A program made the position numbers and the translations under genes. DNA of 64,000 nt from Lysobacterales bacterium. GTDB taxonomy: Bacteria; Pseudomonadota; Gammaproteobacteria; Xanthomonadales; Rhodanobacteraceae. Below are positions 34,536 through 43,533 of the stretch, one piece after another; positions within the stretch are counted from its first letter, which is position 1; each line of letters opens with the position of its first letter. The notes beneath the pieces were generated by a model, which did no database searches, was not told the origin of the DNA, and saw only the letters and a program-made list of their open reading frames with translations. The stretch spans positions 310,001 to 374,000 of the forward strand of contig JAFKNA010000005.1 in NCBI GenBank assembly GCA_017305135.1, read 5' to 3'.

Positions 34536-35350
34536 GCGCGCGCCGCGCCGCGGTCTTGCCTCCCAGCGAAGAACAGGCGGCGGAGTTCTGCGCCTGGATC
34601 GGCGGCGCGCATGAAGGCCTCGCCGACGAGGAAGGCATGTACGCCCGCGGCACGCATGCGGTCGACGTCACCGGGCGCATGGATGCCGCTTTCGGTGACC
34701 AGCAGCCGGCCGGCGTCGACCCGTTCCCGCAGGCGCAGCGTGGTGTCGAGCGAGGTCTCGAAGCTGCGCAGGTTGCGGTTGTTGATGCCGATGAGCGGCG
34801 CCGGGATGGCGAGCGCGCGCTCCAGCTCCTCCGCGTCGTGCACCTCGACCAGCACGTCGAGGTCGAGCCCGGCCGCCAGCAGGGCAAGCTCAAGCAGCGC
34901 GGCGTCATCAAGCGCCGCCACGATCAGCAGGATGCAGTCGGCGCCGAGCACGCGCGCCTCGTACACCTGGTACGCATCGATGGTGAAATCCTTGCGCAGC
35001 ACCGGCAGCGCGCAGGCCGCGCGCGCCTGCTTGAGATAGGCATCCGCGCCCTGGAAGAAATCCACATCGGTCAGCACCGACAGGCAGGCCGCGCCGGCGG
35101 CCTCGTAGCTCGCCGCGATCGCTGCCGGATCGAAGTCGGCGCGGATCACGCCCTGCGACGGACTCGCCTTCTTGATCTCCGCGATCACCGCCGGCAACCC
35201 ATCGTCGAGCTTCGCCTCGAGCGCGGCGGCAAACCCGCGCGTCGGCGGCAGGTCGGCTGCGCGTGCCGAGAGTTCCGTCAGCGGCACGGCAGCGCTGCGG
35301 GCGGCAAGCTCTTCGGCCTTGCGGGCCAGGATGCGGGTGAGGATGTCCAT
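34523..35350 (-). CDS. trpC: Indole-3-glycerol-phosphate synthase
   Basis: 275 residues. A TIM barrel closing the indole ring of CdRP. Conserved segments are ILARKAEEL at the N-terminus, [21 protein letters not shown] (catalytic Lys), [46 protein letters not shown] and [15 protein letters not shown]. It is monofunctional, with no TrpF fusion. The last residues (ASGA, stop) are supplied by a dispersed palindrome. It is 51 bp after trpD. Confidence 0.96.
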   Translation of the reverse strand: MDILTRILARKAEELAARSAAVPLTELSARAADLPPTRGFAAALEAKLDDGLPAVIAEIKKASPSQGVIRADFDPAAIAASYEAAGAACLSVLTDVDFFQGADAYLKQARAACALPVLRKDFTIDAYQVYEARVLGADCILLIVAALDDAALLELALLAAGLDLDVLVEVHDAEELERALAIPAPLIGINNRNLRSFETSLDTTLRLRERVDAGRLLVTESGIHAPGDVDRMRAAGVHAFLVGEAFMRAADPGAELRRLFFAGRQDRGAARASGA

Positions 35351-35401
35351 GGGCCGTGATTCGTGATTCGTTATTCGGAGAGCGGCACGCGTGTGTTGTC
35401 G

Positions 35402-36469
35402 TCATCCCGGCGCAAGCCGGGATTCCTTTCCGCCTTGGCAGGACGCGAGCCGCTGCGTGACCGCGACGAACGCCTCCATCTTCGCCCGTGCGGCGCCGCT
35501 CGCAATGGCCTCGCGGGCGCACTCGATGCCGGTGGCGATCGAGTCCACCACGTCGGCGGCGTAGAGTGCGGTGCCTGCGTTGAGCGCGACGATGTCGGCG
35601 GCCACGCCGGGCTCGCCGGCCAGCACGCCGCGCAGCATGGCCATGGATTCGGAGGCGTCGGCGACGCGCAGGTTGCGGCTGGAGGCCATGGCGAGGCCGA
35701 AGTCCTCCGGTTCGATCTCGTACTCGCGCACCACGCCGCCGCGGAGCTCGCCGACCAGCGTCGCGCCGCCGAGCGAGACTTCGTCCAGGCCGTCCTTGCC
35801 CCACACCACCAGCGCATGTCGGGCGCCGAGCTGCTGCAGCGCGCGCGCCTGGATGCCGACGAGATCGGGATGGAACACGCCCATCAGGATGTTCGGCGCC
35901 CCCGCCGGGTTGGTCAGCGGACCCAGAATGTTGAACAGCGTGCGCACGCCAAGCTCCCGCCTTACCGGCGCCACCATCTTCATCGCCGGGTGGTGGTTGG
36001 GAGCGAACATGAAACCGATGCCGGTCTCGCGGAAGCACGCCGCGACCTGTTCCGGCGTGAGGTCGATCACTGCGCCGAGCGCCTCCAGCACATCGGCACT
36101 GCCCGACTTCGATGACACGCTGCGCCCGCCGTGCTTGGCCACCTTCGCGCCGGCGGCGGCGGCCACGAACATCGCGGTCGTCGAGATGTTGAAGCTCTGC
36201 GCGCCATCGCCGCCGGTGCCGACGATGTCCACGAAATGCGCGGGGTTGCCGACGTCGACCTTCGCCGCGAGCTCGCGCATCACGCGCGCCGCGCCGGTGA
36301 TCTCGCCGATGGTCTCCTTCTTGACGCGCAGGCCCGTGATGATCGCCGCGACCAGTTGCGGTGAAACCTGCCCCGACATGATCTGGCGCATCAGATCGAC
36401 CATTTCGTCATGGAAGATTTCGCGGTGCTCGATGGTGCGCTGCAGGGCTTCGTGGGGAGTGATGGGCAT
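35402..36469 (-). CDS. trpD: Anthranilate phosphoribosyltransferase
   Basis: 355 residues, about ten more than usual. The PRPP loop [19 protein letters not shown], the anthranilate and metal region [33 protein letters not shown] and the DGLDEVSL segment are intact. The protein ends in ESRLAPG, encoded by a hairpin repeat (ATCCCGGC/GCCGGGAT at 35404-35423) that also supplies the stop codon. The ATG at 36469 ([19 protein letters not shown]) fits the family. Confidence 0.96.
   Translation of the reverse strand: MPITPHEALQRTIEHREIFHDEMVDLMRQIMSGQVSPQLVAAIITGLRVKKETIGEITGAARVMRELAAKVDVGNPAHFVDIVGTGGDGAQSFNISTTAMFVAAAAGAKVAKHGGRSVSSKSGSADVLEALGAVIDLTPEQVAACFRETGIGFMFAPNHHPAMKMVAPVRRELGVRTLFNILGPLTNPAGAPNILMGVFHPDLVGIQARALQQLGARHALVVWGKDGLDEVSLGGATLVGELRGGVVREYEIEPEDFGLAMASSRNLRVADASESMAMLRGVLAGEPGVAADIVALNAGTALYAADVVDSIATGIECAREAIASGAARAKMEAFVAVTQRLASCQGGKESRLAPG
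35404..35423. repeat. Hairpin repeat forming the trpD 3' end
   Basis: Perfect 8-bp stem ATCCCGGC-GCAA-GCCGGGAT of the widespread GTCATCCCGG..CCGGGATTC type. The last seven trpD codons and TGA are read from it. Degenerate GATTCG repeats follow at about 35353-35378. Confidence 0.7.
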
Positions 36470-36512
36470 GTGGCTCCAGGCTTGAGGTCGGAGGATCGAA
36501 GCTGGCGCGATC

Positions 36513-36548
36513 GTAGGCTGGATCAAGCCGCGCAGCGGCGGATCCGGC
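36513..36548. repeat. GTAG-headed palindrome between trpG and trpD
   Basis: GTAGGCTGGATCAAGCCGCG followed by CAGCGGCGGATCCGGC: a GTAG head and a palindrome (CCGCGCAGCGG core) in the 127-bp trpG-trpD spacer. Only one copy is seen here. Confidence 0.5.
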
Positions 36549-36596
36549 GCGCCTTGCCGACGTGAGTCGCAGGTTCCAGAGGAGATAAAGCGACCT

Positions 36597-37256
36597 TCAC
36601 GCGACTTGCTCGCCCGCCATGGCGCCGAGCTGAGGCAGAGCCGTCGTGGTCGCAGGCGCGCCACGAACGCGCAGCCCTGCCCCAACGAGAAAATTCCGCA
36701 GCATGCCGTGCCCATGCTGGGTCAGGATGGATTCGGGATGGAACTGCACGCCCTCGATCGGCAGCTCGCGATGGCGCAGGCCCATGATTTCGTCGACCGA
36801 GCCGTCCGCATTTTCAGTCCAGGCGGAAACCTCCAGGCACTCCGGCAGCGAACTGCGCTCGACTACCAGCGAGTGGTAGCGCGTCGCCTCGAAAGGACTT
36901 GGAAGGTCAGCGAACACGCCGCGGCCGTCATGGTGGATGGGCGAGGTCTTGCCATGCATGATCGCCCGCGCCCGCACCACCTTGCCCCCGAACACCTGCC
37001 CGATCGCCTGGTGACCGAGGCACACCCCCAGCACCGGAGTGTCGCCGCCAAGCCCGCGCAGCAGGTCCAGCGACACGCCCGCGTCGTCCGGCGTGCCCGG
37101 CCCCGGTGAGATGACGATCGCCGCCGGCGCCAGCGCACGAATGCCGGCGACATCCAGCGCATCGTTGCGCACCACCTTCACCTCCTGCCCGAGCTCGCCG
37201 AAGTACTGCACGAGATTCCAGGTGAAGGAATCGTAGTTGTCGATCATCAGGAGCAT
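36597..37256 (-). CDS. trpG: Anthranilate synthase glutamine amidotransferase subunit
   Basis: A 219-residue class I amidotransferase. [32 protein letters not shown], the nucleophile region [15 protein letters not shown] (Cys) and the His-Glu pair in [13 protein letters not shown] are present. It releases ammonia for TrpE and often also serves PabB. ATG at 37256; a second ATG nine bases on (MIDNYDSF) is equally possible. trpE lies 2 kb upstream, beyond an inserted opposite-strand gene. Confidence 0.94.
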   Translation of the reverse strand: MLLMIDNYDSFTWNLVQYFGELGQEVKVVRNDALDVAGIRALAPAAIVISPGPGTPDDAGVSLDLLRGLGGDTPVLGVCLGHQAIGQVFGGKVVRARAIMHGKTSPIHHDGRGVFADLPSPFEATRYHSLVVERSSLPECLEVSAWTENADGSVDEIMGLRHRELPIEGVQFHPESILTQHGHGMLRNFLVGAGLRVRGAPATTTALPQLGAMAGEQVA

Positions 37257-37459
37257 GGAGCGCAGTCCATCGGCTGGACGGGGCGCCAGCGAGCCGGCAT
37301 GCTGGGTGCGGCGCCGCGCAGCGTCAAGCGGCACGATCCACGCCCGGAGGCACCGCCGCGGACCGGTGTCGGCCCGGCGCGGGATTCCGCGTATCCCGAT
37401 CCAGGAACCCTTCCGGCGCCCATCGGAGATTCGTCGAGTACATACATACTGCCTGCTTC

Positions 37460-38941
37460 GTGGCCGGGCTTGCCGCCGCCACCCTCGTCGCCGTGCCGCG
37501 CACGGCCCATGCCGAGCCGGTGTTCACCGTCGACAGCACGCTGGACCAGATCGACGCCGACCCCGGCGACGGCGTGTGCGCCACCGCCGCCGGCACCTGC
37601 ACCCTGCGCGCCGCGATCATGCAGGCGAACCGGGTCAGCGGCATCGGCGCGACGATCCGGGTTCCATCCGGCGTCTACACCCTCACCCGGCCGCGAACGG
37701 CCGCTGGCGGCGAGCTGGACGGGGACCTGGACATCACCACCCAGGCATCGGGACAGCCCTTCATCCGCATCATCGGAGACGGAAGCGCGAGCACGATCAT
37801 CGACGCGAACCAGATCGACCGCGTCCTCACCATCCAGCCGTGGCGGGTCGTGACGCTCCAGGGCCTGACCTTGCGCAACGGCCATGTGGACGGCGACGGG
37901 GGTGCGATCGAGAGCCTTGGCCACCTCACGTTGCACGACGTGGCGGTCCAGGGCTCACGCGCCCGTGGAAGCGGCGGATGCCTCTTCGCTTCCGCCACCC
38001 TCGACATCACGTCCAGCCGCATCATCGACTGCGAATCGGAATGGTACGGCGGCGGAATCTTCGCCTATGCCGGGATCACCATGGAGTCGAGCGCGGTCAA
38101 CGCGTCCACCGCCACCATGGGCGGTGGCCTCACCATCGTCGGGGCGCCCGCATGGATCCGGAATTCCCGCTTCCGGGGCAATTCCGCGAGCTATGGCGGT
38201 GGGGCGATCCAGTCCGCCGCACCGTCGCTGTGGATCGGCGACAGCACCCTCTCGGAGAATGAATCCGGGTCGGAAGGAGGGGGAATCTTCGTCGGAGCGA
38301 ACGGTTCACTGCGACTGGAACGCTCCGCGGTGATCGGCAATGCCGGCCTGAAAGGAGGCGGGCTGTACGTCGGAACCGGCGCCTCGGCCGTGGTGGTGAA
38401 CAGCACCCTTGGGCGGAACGTGGCCGATCGCGACGGTGGCGCGGTGGAGAACGACGGAACGATCCGCTTCCACAACTCCACCCTTTCATTCAATCACGCC
38501 GACCCCGGTGGCCAGGACCTCGGCCGCGGTGGCGGGCTCAACGCCACCGGCCCTGCTTATGCGCGAAACACCATACTGGCCGGGAACCTTCGCGGCGCGG
38601 AGGAGCCCAACGACTGCCATGGCGTGGTGCGCACGTACGGACGCACCCTTTTCGGGACTTCGGCCGACTGCGCGCTCGATGCGGTCAGTGGAACCGTCGA
38701 GGCACTCTCACCCGGCTCACTCGGAACCCTCGGCAACCACGGCGGGCGCACGGCGACGGTTCCGCTGCTTGCCGGCAGCAACGCCATCGACTCCGGGGAC
38801 TTGGACGGCGGCTGCCATGACGACGCCGCTCCGCTGGACCGGGACCAGCGGGGCTACGAACGCGTAGGGGTGTGTGACATCGGGGCCTTCGAGTACGGGG
38901 CCTTCGATCCCGACGAGATCTTCCGCCACGGGTTCGAATGA
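37460..38941 (+). CDS. Secreted CSLREA / beta-helix / choice-of-anchor Q protein
   Basis: 493 residues from a GTG at 37460. A hydrophobic export signal ([17 protein letters not shown], cleavage before EPVF) is followed by a CSLREA-type domain ([32 protein letters not shown]). About 250 residues of right-handed beta-helix (repeated GGG-I/L and N-S-T/S-R motifs) follow, then the choice-of-anchor Q end ([33 protein letters not shown]) and a tail [11 protein letters not shown]. The frame stays open upstream, but no better start is seen, and the signal lacks a basic N-region, so the true start may be further 5'. It is inserted between trpG and trpE on the opposite strand. Function is unknown, probably cell-surface or secreted. 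Confidence 0.8.
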   Translation: MAGLAAATLVAVPRTAHAEPVFTVDSTLDQIDADPGDGVCATAAGTCTLRAAIMQANRVSGIGATIRVPSGVYTLTRPRTAAGGELDGDLDITTQASGQPFIRIIGDGSASTIIDANQIDRVLTIQPWRVVTLQGLTLRNGHVDGDGGAIESLGHLTLHDVAVQGSRARGSGGCLFASATLDITSSRIIDCESEWYGGGIFAYAGITMESSAVNASTATMGGGLTIVGAPAWIRNSRFRGNSASYGGGAIQSAAPSLWIGDSTLSENESGSEGGGIFVGANGSLRLERSAVIGNAGLKGGGLYVGTGASAVVVNSTLGRNVADRDGGAVENDGTIRFHNSTLSFNHADPGGQDLGRGGGLNATGPAYARNTILAGNLRGAEEPNDCHGVVRTYGRTLFGTSADCALDAVSGTVEALSPGSLGTLGNHGGRTATVPLLAGSNAIDSGDLDGGCHDDAAPLDRDQRGYERVGVCDIGAFEYGAFDPDEIFRHGFE

Positions 38942-39056
38942 ACCCTTCAAGCCGCTTGGTCAGGTCGGCTGTACGCGGCCGTTGGGCATCGCCGCGGTAT
39001 CGCAGGGACGACGAATCGGATCGCAAGCGCTTGGCGGCTACGCGGAATGCGCAAGC

Positions 39057-39076
39057 GGCCGGTCGGGAGACCGGCC
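39057..39076. terminator. Hairpin in the convergent spacer after the beta-helix gene
   Basis: Perfect stem GGCCGGTC-GGGA-GACCGGCC, 116 bp after the beta-helix gene and 150 bp from the trpE stop codon. No T-run follows, so termination is uncertain. Confidence 0.4.
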
Positions 39077-39226
39077 CTCCCAAGTGGCTTGCGCAGGTCC
39101 ACCCGGCCGGGAGGACAGGAGGCACGTACCGGACAACCGACGTGATGCGGCAGAGCAAAGGGCCATGGGCGTGCCCCCATCCATGGGACATTCGCCTTCT
39201 GGAATCGCTGCGAAGGAGTAAAAACG

Positions 39227-40702
39227 CTACAACCCGCCCGCCGCCTCAGCCACCGCCCGGAACAGCGCACGCCCCTTGTTCATGGTTTCCTCCCACTCGG
39301 CCGCGGGATCGGAGTCGTGGACGATGCCGGCGCCGGCCTGGACATGGAGGCGCCCGTCCTGGATGACGGCGGTGCGGATGGCGATGGCGGTGTCGGCGTC
39401 GCCGTTCCAGCCGATGTAGCCGATGGCGCCCGAATAGATGTTGCGTTTGTGCGGCTCGAGTTCCTTCAGGATCTCGATGGCGCGGATCTTGGGCGCGCCG
39501 CTGACGGTGCCGGCCGGGAAGGTCGCCTTCAGCACGTCCATGTAGGAGAGGCCATCCCGCAGCTCGCCTTCCACCTGGCTGACGATGTGCATGACGTGCG
39601 AATAGCGCTCGACGACGAAGCTCTCGGTGAGTTCGATGCTGCCGGTCTTCGCCACGCGGCCGACGTCGCTGCGGCCGAGATCGATCAGCATCAGGTGTTC
39701 GGCGCGCTCCTTGGCATCGGCGAGGAGTTCGGTCTCCAGCGCGCGGTCTTCCTCGGGCGTGGCGCCGCGCGGCCGGGTGCCGGCGATCGGGCGCACGATG
39801 ACGCGGCCCTGCTGCAGGCGCACCAGGATTTCCGGCGAGGAGCCGACGATCTGCGTAGCGCCCAGATCGACGAAGTACATGTAGGGCGAGGGATTGAGCG
39901 CGCGCAGCGCCCGGTAGACGTCGACCGGGCGCGCATTGAACGGCACGGAGAGGCGCTGCGAGGGCACCACCTGGAACACGTCGCCGGCGCGGATGTGGTC
40001 CTTGGCGCGCGCCACCACCGCCTCGAACTCGGCACGGGTGAAGCTCGACCTGAAGTCGGTCTCGACCAGAGTCCGCGGATCGAGCACTTCCGGGTAGCCC
40101 GGGCCCGAGTTGCGCAGGCGGAAGGCGAGCTCGTCGAGGCGCCGGCAGGCGCGGCGGTACGCCTGCGGCGCGGCCGGATCGGCATGCACGATGAGATAGA
40201 GCCGCCCCTTGAGGTTGTCGAAGACGGCCACTTCCTCGCTCAGCATGAGCAGTGCATCGGGCGTGCCGAGGTCGTCGCGCTGCCGGCCGGCGGCGAGGCG
40301 CGGCTCGATCCAGCCCACCGTCTCGAAGCCGAAATAGCCGACCAGGCCGCCGGTGAAGGCCGGCAGGCCTTCCACTTCCGCGACCTTGTAGCTGGTGCGC
40401 AGGCGTTCGATTTCGGCGAAGGGGTCGGCCACCTCGCGGCGTTCCACCACCTCGCCGAATTCCTCCACCTCGAGCGCGTGGCCGCGGAACGCATACACGC
40501 GCCGGCACGGCAGGCCGATGATGGAGTAGCGGCCCCAGTTCTCGCCCCCCTCGACCGATTCGAAGAGGTAGGCGTGCGGGCCGTCGGCAAGCTTCAGGTA
40601 CACCGACAACGGCGTATCGAGGTCGGACAGCACCTCGCGGGCGACGGGAATGCGGTTGTGGCCCTCGGCGGCAAGGGCCTCGAAGCGGGCGGCGGTGATC
40701 AC
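39227..40702 (-). CDS. trpE: Anthranilate synthase component I
   Basis: 491 residues. It makes anthranilate from chorismate with ammonia from TrpG. The feedback-site segment YLFESVEGGENWGRYS is present (the family usually has LLES), as are VVPSQRLSVPF, NPSPYMYFVDLG, the chorismate motif RPIAGTRPRGATPEED, the metal-binding ELLADAKERAEHLMLIDLGR and FPAGTVSGAPKIRA. It starts with GTG at 40702. The upstream region shows no evident leader peptide or attenuator. Confidence 0.96.
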   Translation of the reverse strand: MITAARFEALAAEGHNRIPVAREVLSDLDTPLSVYLKLADGPHAYLFESVEGGENWGRYSIIGLPCRRVYAFRGHALEVEEFGEVVERREVADPFAEIERLRTSYKVAEVEGLPAFTGGLVGYFGFETVGWIEPRLAAGRQRDDLGTPDALLMLSEEVAVFDNLKGRLYLIVHADPAAPQAYRRACRRLDELAFRLRNSGPGYPEVLDPRTLVETDFRSSFTRAEFEAVVARAKDHIRAGDVFQVVPSQRLSVPFNARPVDVYRALRALNPSPYMYFVDLGATQIVGSSPEILVRLQQGRVIVRPIAGTRPRGATPEEDRALETELLADAKERAEHLMLIDLGRSDVGRVAKTGSIELTESFVVERYSHVMHIVSQVEGELRDGLSYMDVLKATFPAGTVSGAPKIRAIEILKELEPHKRNIYSGAIGYIGWNGDADTAIAIRTAVIQDGRLHVQAGAGIVHDSDPAAEWEETMNKGRALFRAVAEAAGGL

Positions 40703-40779
40703 GTGCAGGCGAACCTGGGCGGTGGCGGAGCGCGAAGATAACAGGCGCCCGCGCCTGCCGGCCTCCGCCGAAGCACGAG

Positions 40780-40808
40780 AGGCCGCCCGCGCGTGTCGCG
40801 GGCGGCCT
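40780..40808. terminator. Hairpin between the Roadblock operon and trpE
   Basis: A 12-bp stem AGGCCGCCCGCG / CGCGGGCGGCCT with a 5-base loop lies 10 bp after the stop of the last Roadblock gene. It should end that operon before trpE. Confidence 0.65.
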
Positions 40809-40817
40809 TCTTGCCGG

Positions 40818-41177
40818 TCAGAACTCCAGCGCCTGCTCCGCGTCCTGCGCCGCGCGGCGCCCCAGTGCCAGGTTCGCGCGCAGCTTGTCCAGCACCAGGT
40901 ACATGAAGATGCCGGGCTTGGACACGACCGGCCGGATCACGTGGTACTGCTTGCCGAGCGTGATCAGGATGTCCTCGATGGCATCGCTGAGCCCCAGCGA
41001 CTTCATCGTCTTCATCTTCGCGCGCACCACTTCGGTGTTGCCGGCGGCGGCGAGGTCCAGGTCGAGGCCGCTGCCGGCCTTGCCGAGCACCATGCCGCTG
41101 TTGGCGTCGACCACCGCGGCGCACAGGGCGCCGTCGAGTTCGAGCAGCTTGGCGAGGCTGTCATTGATGTTGGCCAT
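40818..41177 (-). CDS. Roadblock/LC7-domain protein (gene 4 of the GTPase operon)
   Basis: A 119-residue single Roadblock fold: MANINDSLAKLLELDGALCA, AVVDANSGMVLGKAG, a central helix EVVRAKMKTMKSLGL and strands EDILITLGKQYHVIRPV and GIFMYLVLDKLRANLAL. Bacterial Roadblock proteins such as MglB dimerise and regulate small Ras-like GTPases. AAGGAG lies nine bases before the ATG. It follows the second Roadblock gene by 32 bp. Confidence 0.85.
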   Translation of the reverse strand: MANINDSLAKLLELDGALCAAVVDANSGMVLGKAGSGLDLDLAAAGNTEVVRAKMKTMKSLGLSDAIEDILITLGKQYHVIRPVVSKPGIFMYLVLDKLRANLALGRRAAQDAEQALEF

Positions 41178-41209
41178 GGATGGTTCTCCTTGAGGTTTCC
41201 TGCGAGGCA

Positions 41210-41647
41210 TCAGTCGGATCGTTGCGCGCGGGGTGCCCCATCCGCCGCGCGGTTCACTTCGAGAAAGGTGGCCAGCTGCCCGCTGGCCTGCTGCACCGCC
41301 CACAGCAGCTTGCCGAGCACGGCCTTGCGATCGCCGATCGCCGCCAGCGACATCGCGCGCGAGCTGCCGACGCGCTGGATGATCACCGTGCCGTCGGGGC
41401 TTTCGATGAGGGTGCGTTCGAATTCACCGAGGCCGGCCTCGCCGGCAATGGCGCTGCCGAGCGCGGCCAGCGAGCTGCCGATGGCGGCCAGGCGCGCCGA
41501 GGCTTCGGCGTCCGCGGCATGCGCGGCCACCTCGAAGCCGTCGGACGTGAACAGGACCGCCGAGCGCACGCCCGCGGCCTGGCCCAGCAGTTCCAGCTGC
41601 TTGCGCGCGATCTCGCGCGAGACGCGGCTCATGCGATGGGAGGTCAT
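41210..41647 (-). CDS. Roadblock/LC7-domain protein (gene 3 of the GTPase operon)
   Basis: 145 residues. A basic N-terminal helix (MTSHRMSRVSREIARKQLEL) precedes a Roadblock domain: GVRSAVLFTSDGFEVAAHA, LAAIGSSLAALGSAIAGEAG, TVIIQRVGSSRAMSLAAIG and VLGKLLWAVQQASGQLA. The ATG overlaps the GTPase stop codon by four bases (ATGA), implying equal and coupled expression. It is likely a GAP-like or scaffold partner of the GTPase, by analogy with MglB. Confidence 0.82.
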   Translation of the reverse strand: MTSHRMSRVSREIARKQLELLGQAAGVRSAVLFTSDGFEVAAHAADAEASARLAAIGSSLAALGSAIAGEAGLGEFERTLIESPDGTVIIQRVGSSRAMSLAAIGDRKAVLGKLLWAVQQASGQLATFLEVNRAADGAPRAQRSD

Positions 41648-42207
41648 GCCGCGCCCGCCTCGGCGCCGGCCGCCAGCACGCAGGCCAGCGTCTGCACCAT
41701 GAGCCGCACGTCGGCCAGCTGGCGCGCGTCGATGGACAGCACCGGCGCCACGATTCCGCGTGCCTGCAGGCGTGCGGCGAAGGCGTCGCTGCTCGGTGCA
41801 CCCGGCTCGCCGGTGCGCCCGACTCCGACCACGATCGCACCCGGCGGCACCAGCGGCGCGAACGCGTCCACGAACGAATCCATCTGCACCAGCGCGCCCG
41901 GCTGCTGCGCGTCGACGAGCACGATGACGCCCGCCGCGCCGCGACCGAGGATCTCCCACATGAAGCGGTAGCGCGCCTGCCCCGGCGTGCCGTAGAGGCG
42001 CACCACCTGGCCGTCGGCGAGCGTGATGCGCCCGTAGTCGAAGCCGACCGTGGTGGAGGCCTTGGCATGGCTGATGCGATCGGTGTTGGGCGCCTCGGTC
42101 TGGATCGGCGTGATCTCGCTGATGGCCGCGATCGCGGTGGTCTTCCCCGCTCCCATCGGACCGGTGAAGATGATCTTGAACTCGCCCTGCACGTCCGGCC
42201 CGTTCAT
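41644..42207 (-). CDS. Small Ras-like GTPase (MglA/COG2229 type)
   Basis: 187 residues. P-loop GPMGAGKT (16-23), switch I Thr in STTVGFDYGRI and a switch II of the type GTPGQARYRFMW (73-84) are clear. The guanine-specificity motif that is normally [NT]KxD is not recognisable; the corresponding strand reads VVGVGRTGEP (126-135), so nucleotide preference is open. MglA-type GTPases set cell polarity and type IV pilus motility in Myxococcus. It lies between the larger gene 1 and a Roadblock gene with ATGA overlaps on both sides. Confidence 0.85.
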   Translation of the reverse strand: MNGPDVQGEFKIIFTGPMGAGKTTAIAAISEITPIQTEAPNTDRISHAKASTTVGFDYGRITLADGQVVRLYGTPGQARYRFMWEILGRGAAGVIVLVDAQQPGALVQMDSFVDAFAPLVPPGAIVVGVGRTGEPGAPSSDAFAARLQARGIVAPVLSIDARQLADVRLMVQTLACVLAAGAEAGAA

Positions 42208-43154
42208 GCGGCGCGCCGGAGGTGGCGGCGCAGGTCGCCGATCAGGCGGCTCCAGCCGCTGGCCGGCACCGCCTCGGCGGCAACAGGACGGGCCGGCTCC
42301 TGCTCGCGCGAAGCGCTGGCGAGAAGCCCTGCCAGCGAGGCGGCGACGAGGAAGCGCTGTGCGGCCTCCGCCGGCACGCCGGCCGAGGCCGCCAGCTGGC
42401 CCGACGTGCGCTCGCGGGCCGCCGCGCACGCGCAGAGCTCGATGAGCGCCTCGTCGGCGCCGAGGCGGGCGAGATCCGGCCAGCGTCGCAGGCGGTAGAT
42501 GCCCTCCGCCTGCAGCCAGGGCGCAAGCTCGGCCGGGCCGTTGAGGCCGATGAACCAGGCGACGTCCGCGACCGCCAGCGCGATCGCGCCCACCGGCGGC
42601 GATGCGTCGCTGCGCGCGAAGGCGCCGGGCTGCAGCGCGCCTGCGCGCAAGGCGATGAGCGCCTCCGGCAGCGCGGCCGCGTGCGTCGCACCGATCCACA
42701 GTTGATGCCCATCGCTGCCGGTGGCCACCTGCCAGCCGGATTCACCGCCGCGCGCCATCAGGGCGCGCAGGGACTCGGCGGCGGCCCATCGCGACTGTCG
42801 GGCCATCGGGATGGCCGCAGGCGGCGCGGCGAGGAATGCGGCGACCTCGTCCAGCAGCGACAGCAGCTGCATGACGCGGAACGGCAGGCGCAACACGAAG
42901 CGCGCCGGCAGCCAGGGTGCGCGCTCATCGACCACCATCAGCACCGGCTTGCCGGTGCGGTCCCATTCGTCGAGCAGCACGGGGTCGGCACCGGCATGCG
43001 CCAGCAGCACGTCGGCCTGCGCCATCGCGCCCGGTCGCCACGCCGCGAGCGAGCGGCCCTCGATCACCTTGAGCATGGAATGGAACACGCGCAGTGAATC
43101 GGGCGGCAGGCCGGTTGCGTAGATCCTGAGTGTCCTCACGTCCTTCCCCGCCAT
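42204..43154 (-). CDS. Hypothetical protein, first gene of the Roadblock/GTPase operon
   Basis: 316 residues, not a family I recognise. The first ~125 residues look like an alpha/beta receiver-like fold (TLRIYATGLPPDSLRVFHSML, GKPVLMVVDER, FVLRLPFRVMQLLSLLDEVA). The middle region has GESGWQVATGSDGHQLWIGA. The C-terminus (GADEALIELCACAAARERTS, GVPAEAAQRFLVAASLAGLL) resembles a winged helix. No membrane segment is seen. Start at 43154 (MAGKDVRTLR); a TTG at 43181 is an alternative. The stop overlaps the GTPase start by four bases. Confidence 0.7.
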   Translation of the reverse strand: MAGKDVRTLRIYATGLPPDSLRVFHSMLKVIEGRSLAAWRPGAMAQADVLLAHAGADPVLLDEWDRTGKPVLMVVDERAPWLPARFVLRLPFRVMQLLSLLDEVAAFLAAPPAAIPMARQSRWAAAESLRALMARGGESGWQVATGSDGHQLWIGATHAAALPEALIALRAGALQPGAFARSDASPPVGAIALAVADVAWFIGLNGPAELAPWLQAEGIYRLRRWPDLARLGADEALIELCACAAARERTSGQLAASAGVPAEAAQRFLVAASLAGLLASASREQEPARPVAAEAVPASGWSRLIGDLRRHLRRAA

Positions 43155-43533
43155 CGATGGCCAGTCCGAATGATGGAACAATTGTCACAAAATCCCAATT
43201 TCAGATCCGAAATGACACCGGGATCGTGCTGCCGTGCGCGGCTGCGCGGCCACCGGCCCGCCCTGACAGGCGGGAGCAATCGATGTGCCAGAAACGGGAA
43301 AAAACGGTCTTCCGAAGCAACGGCGTTGTCGAACTGAGAAGCCCGTCACAGGACGGCTCGCTGGGGGCGAATTGCCCGAGGCCAGCGCGAACTGCCTGCC
43401 GCGAAGCCGCGCCGCCGCACCCGGAAGATCGGCGTTACGATCGTGCAGGCACCGGTCGCGACCACGGTCGCTCCTACAACGCCATTTGTCCGCCCCGACC
43501 CGTGATGACGTGCCGCCGCCGGCGGCGGGCGGA
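43155..43533. other. Intergenic region upstream of the Roadblock/GTPase operon
   Basis: About 380 bp without a credible gene. It contains one partial GTAG-type repeat (43454-43479, GGTCGCGACC..CGCTCCTACAA) and an A-rich stretch near 43301-43310. It must hold the operon promoter on the minus strand. No riboswitch class could be recognised. Confidence 0.55.

Noticed and set aside
37237-38262. Alternative frame at the start of the inserted beta-helix gene
   Set aside because: Its product is Arg/His/Pro-rich without domain; the overlapping frame from 37460 carries a signal peptide, CSLREA and choice-of-anchor Q motifs.
43182-43533. Possible c-di-GMP or other riboswitch upstream of the Roadblock operon or in the rpe spacer
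   Set aside because: An A-rich GAAACGGGAAAAAACGG stretch looked structured, but it matches no riboswitch core I know and lies on the wrong strand or distance for either neighbour.
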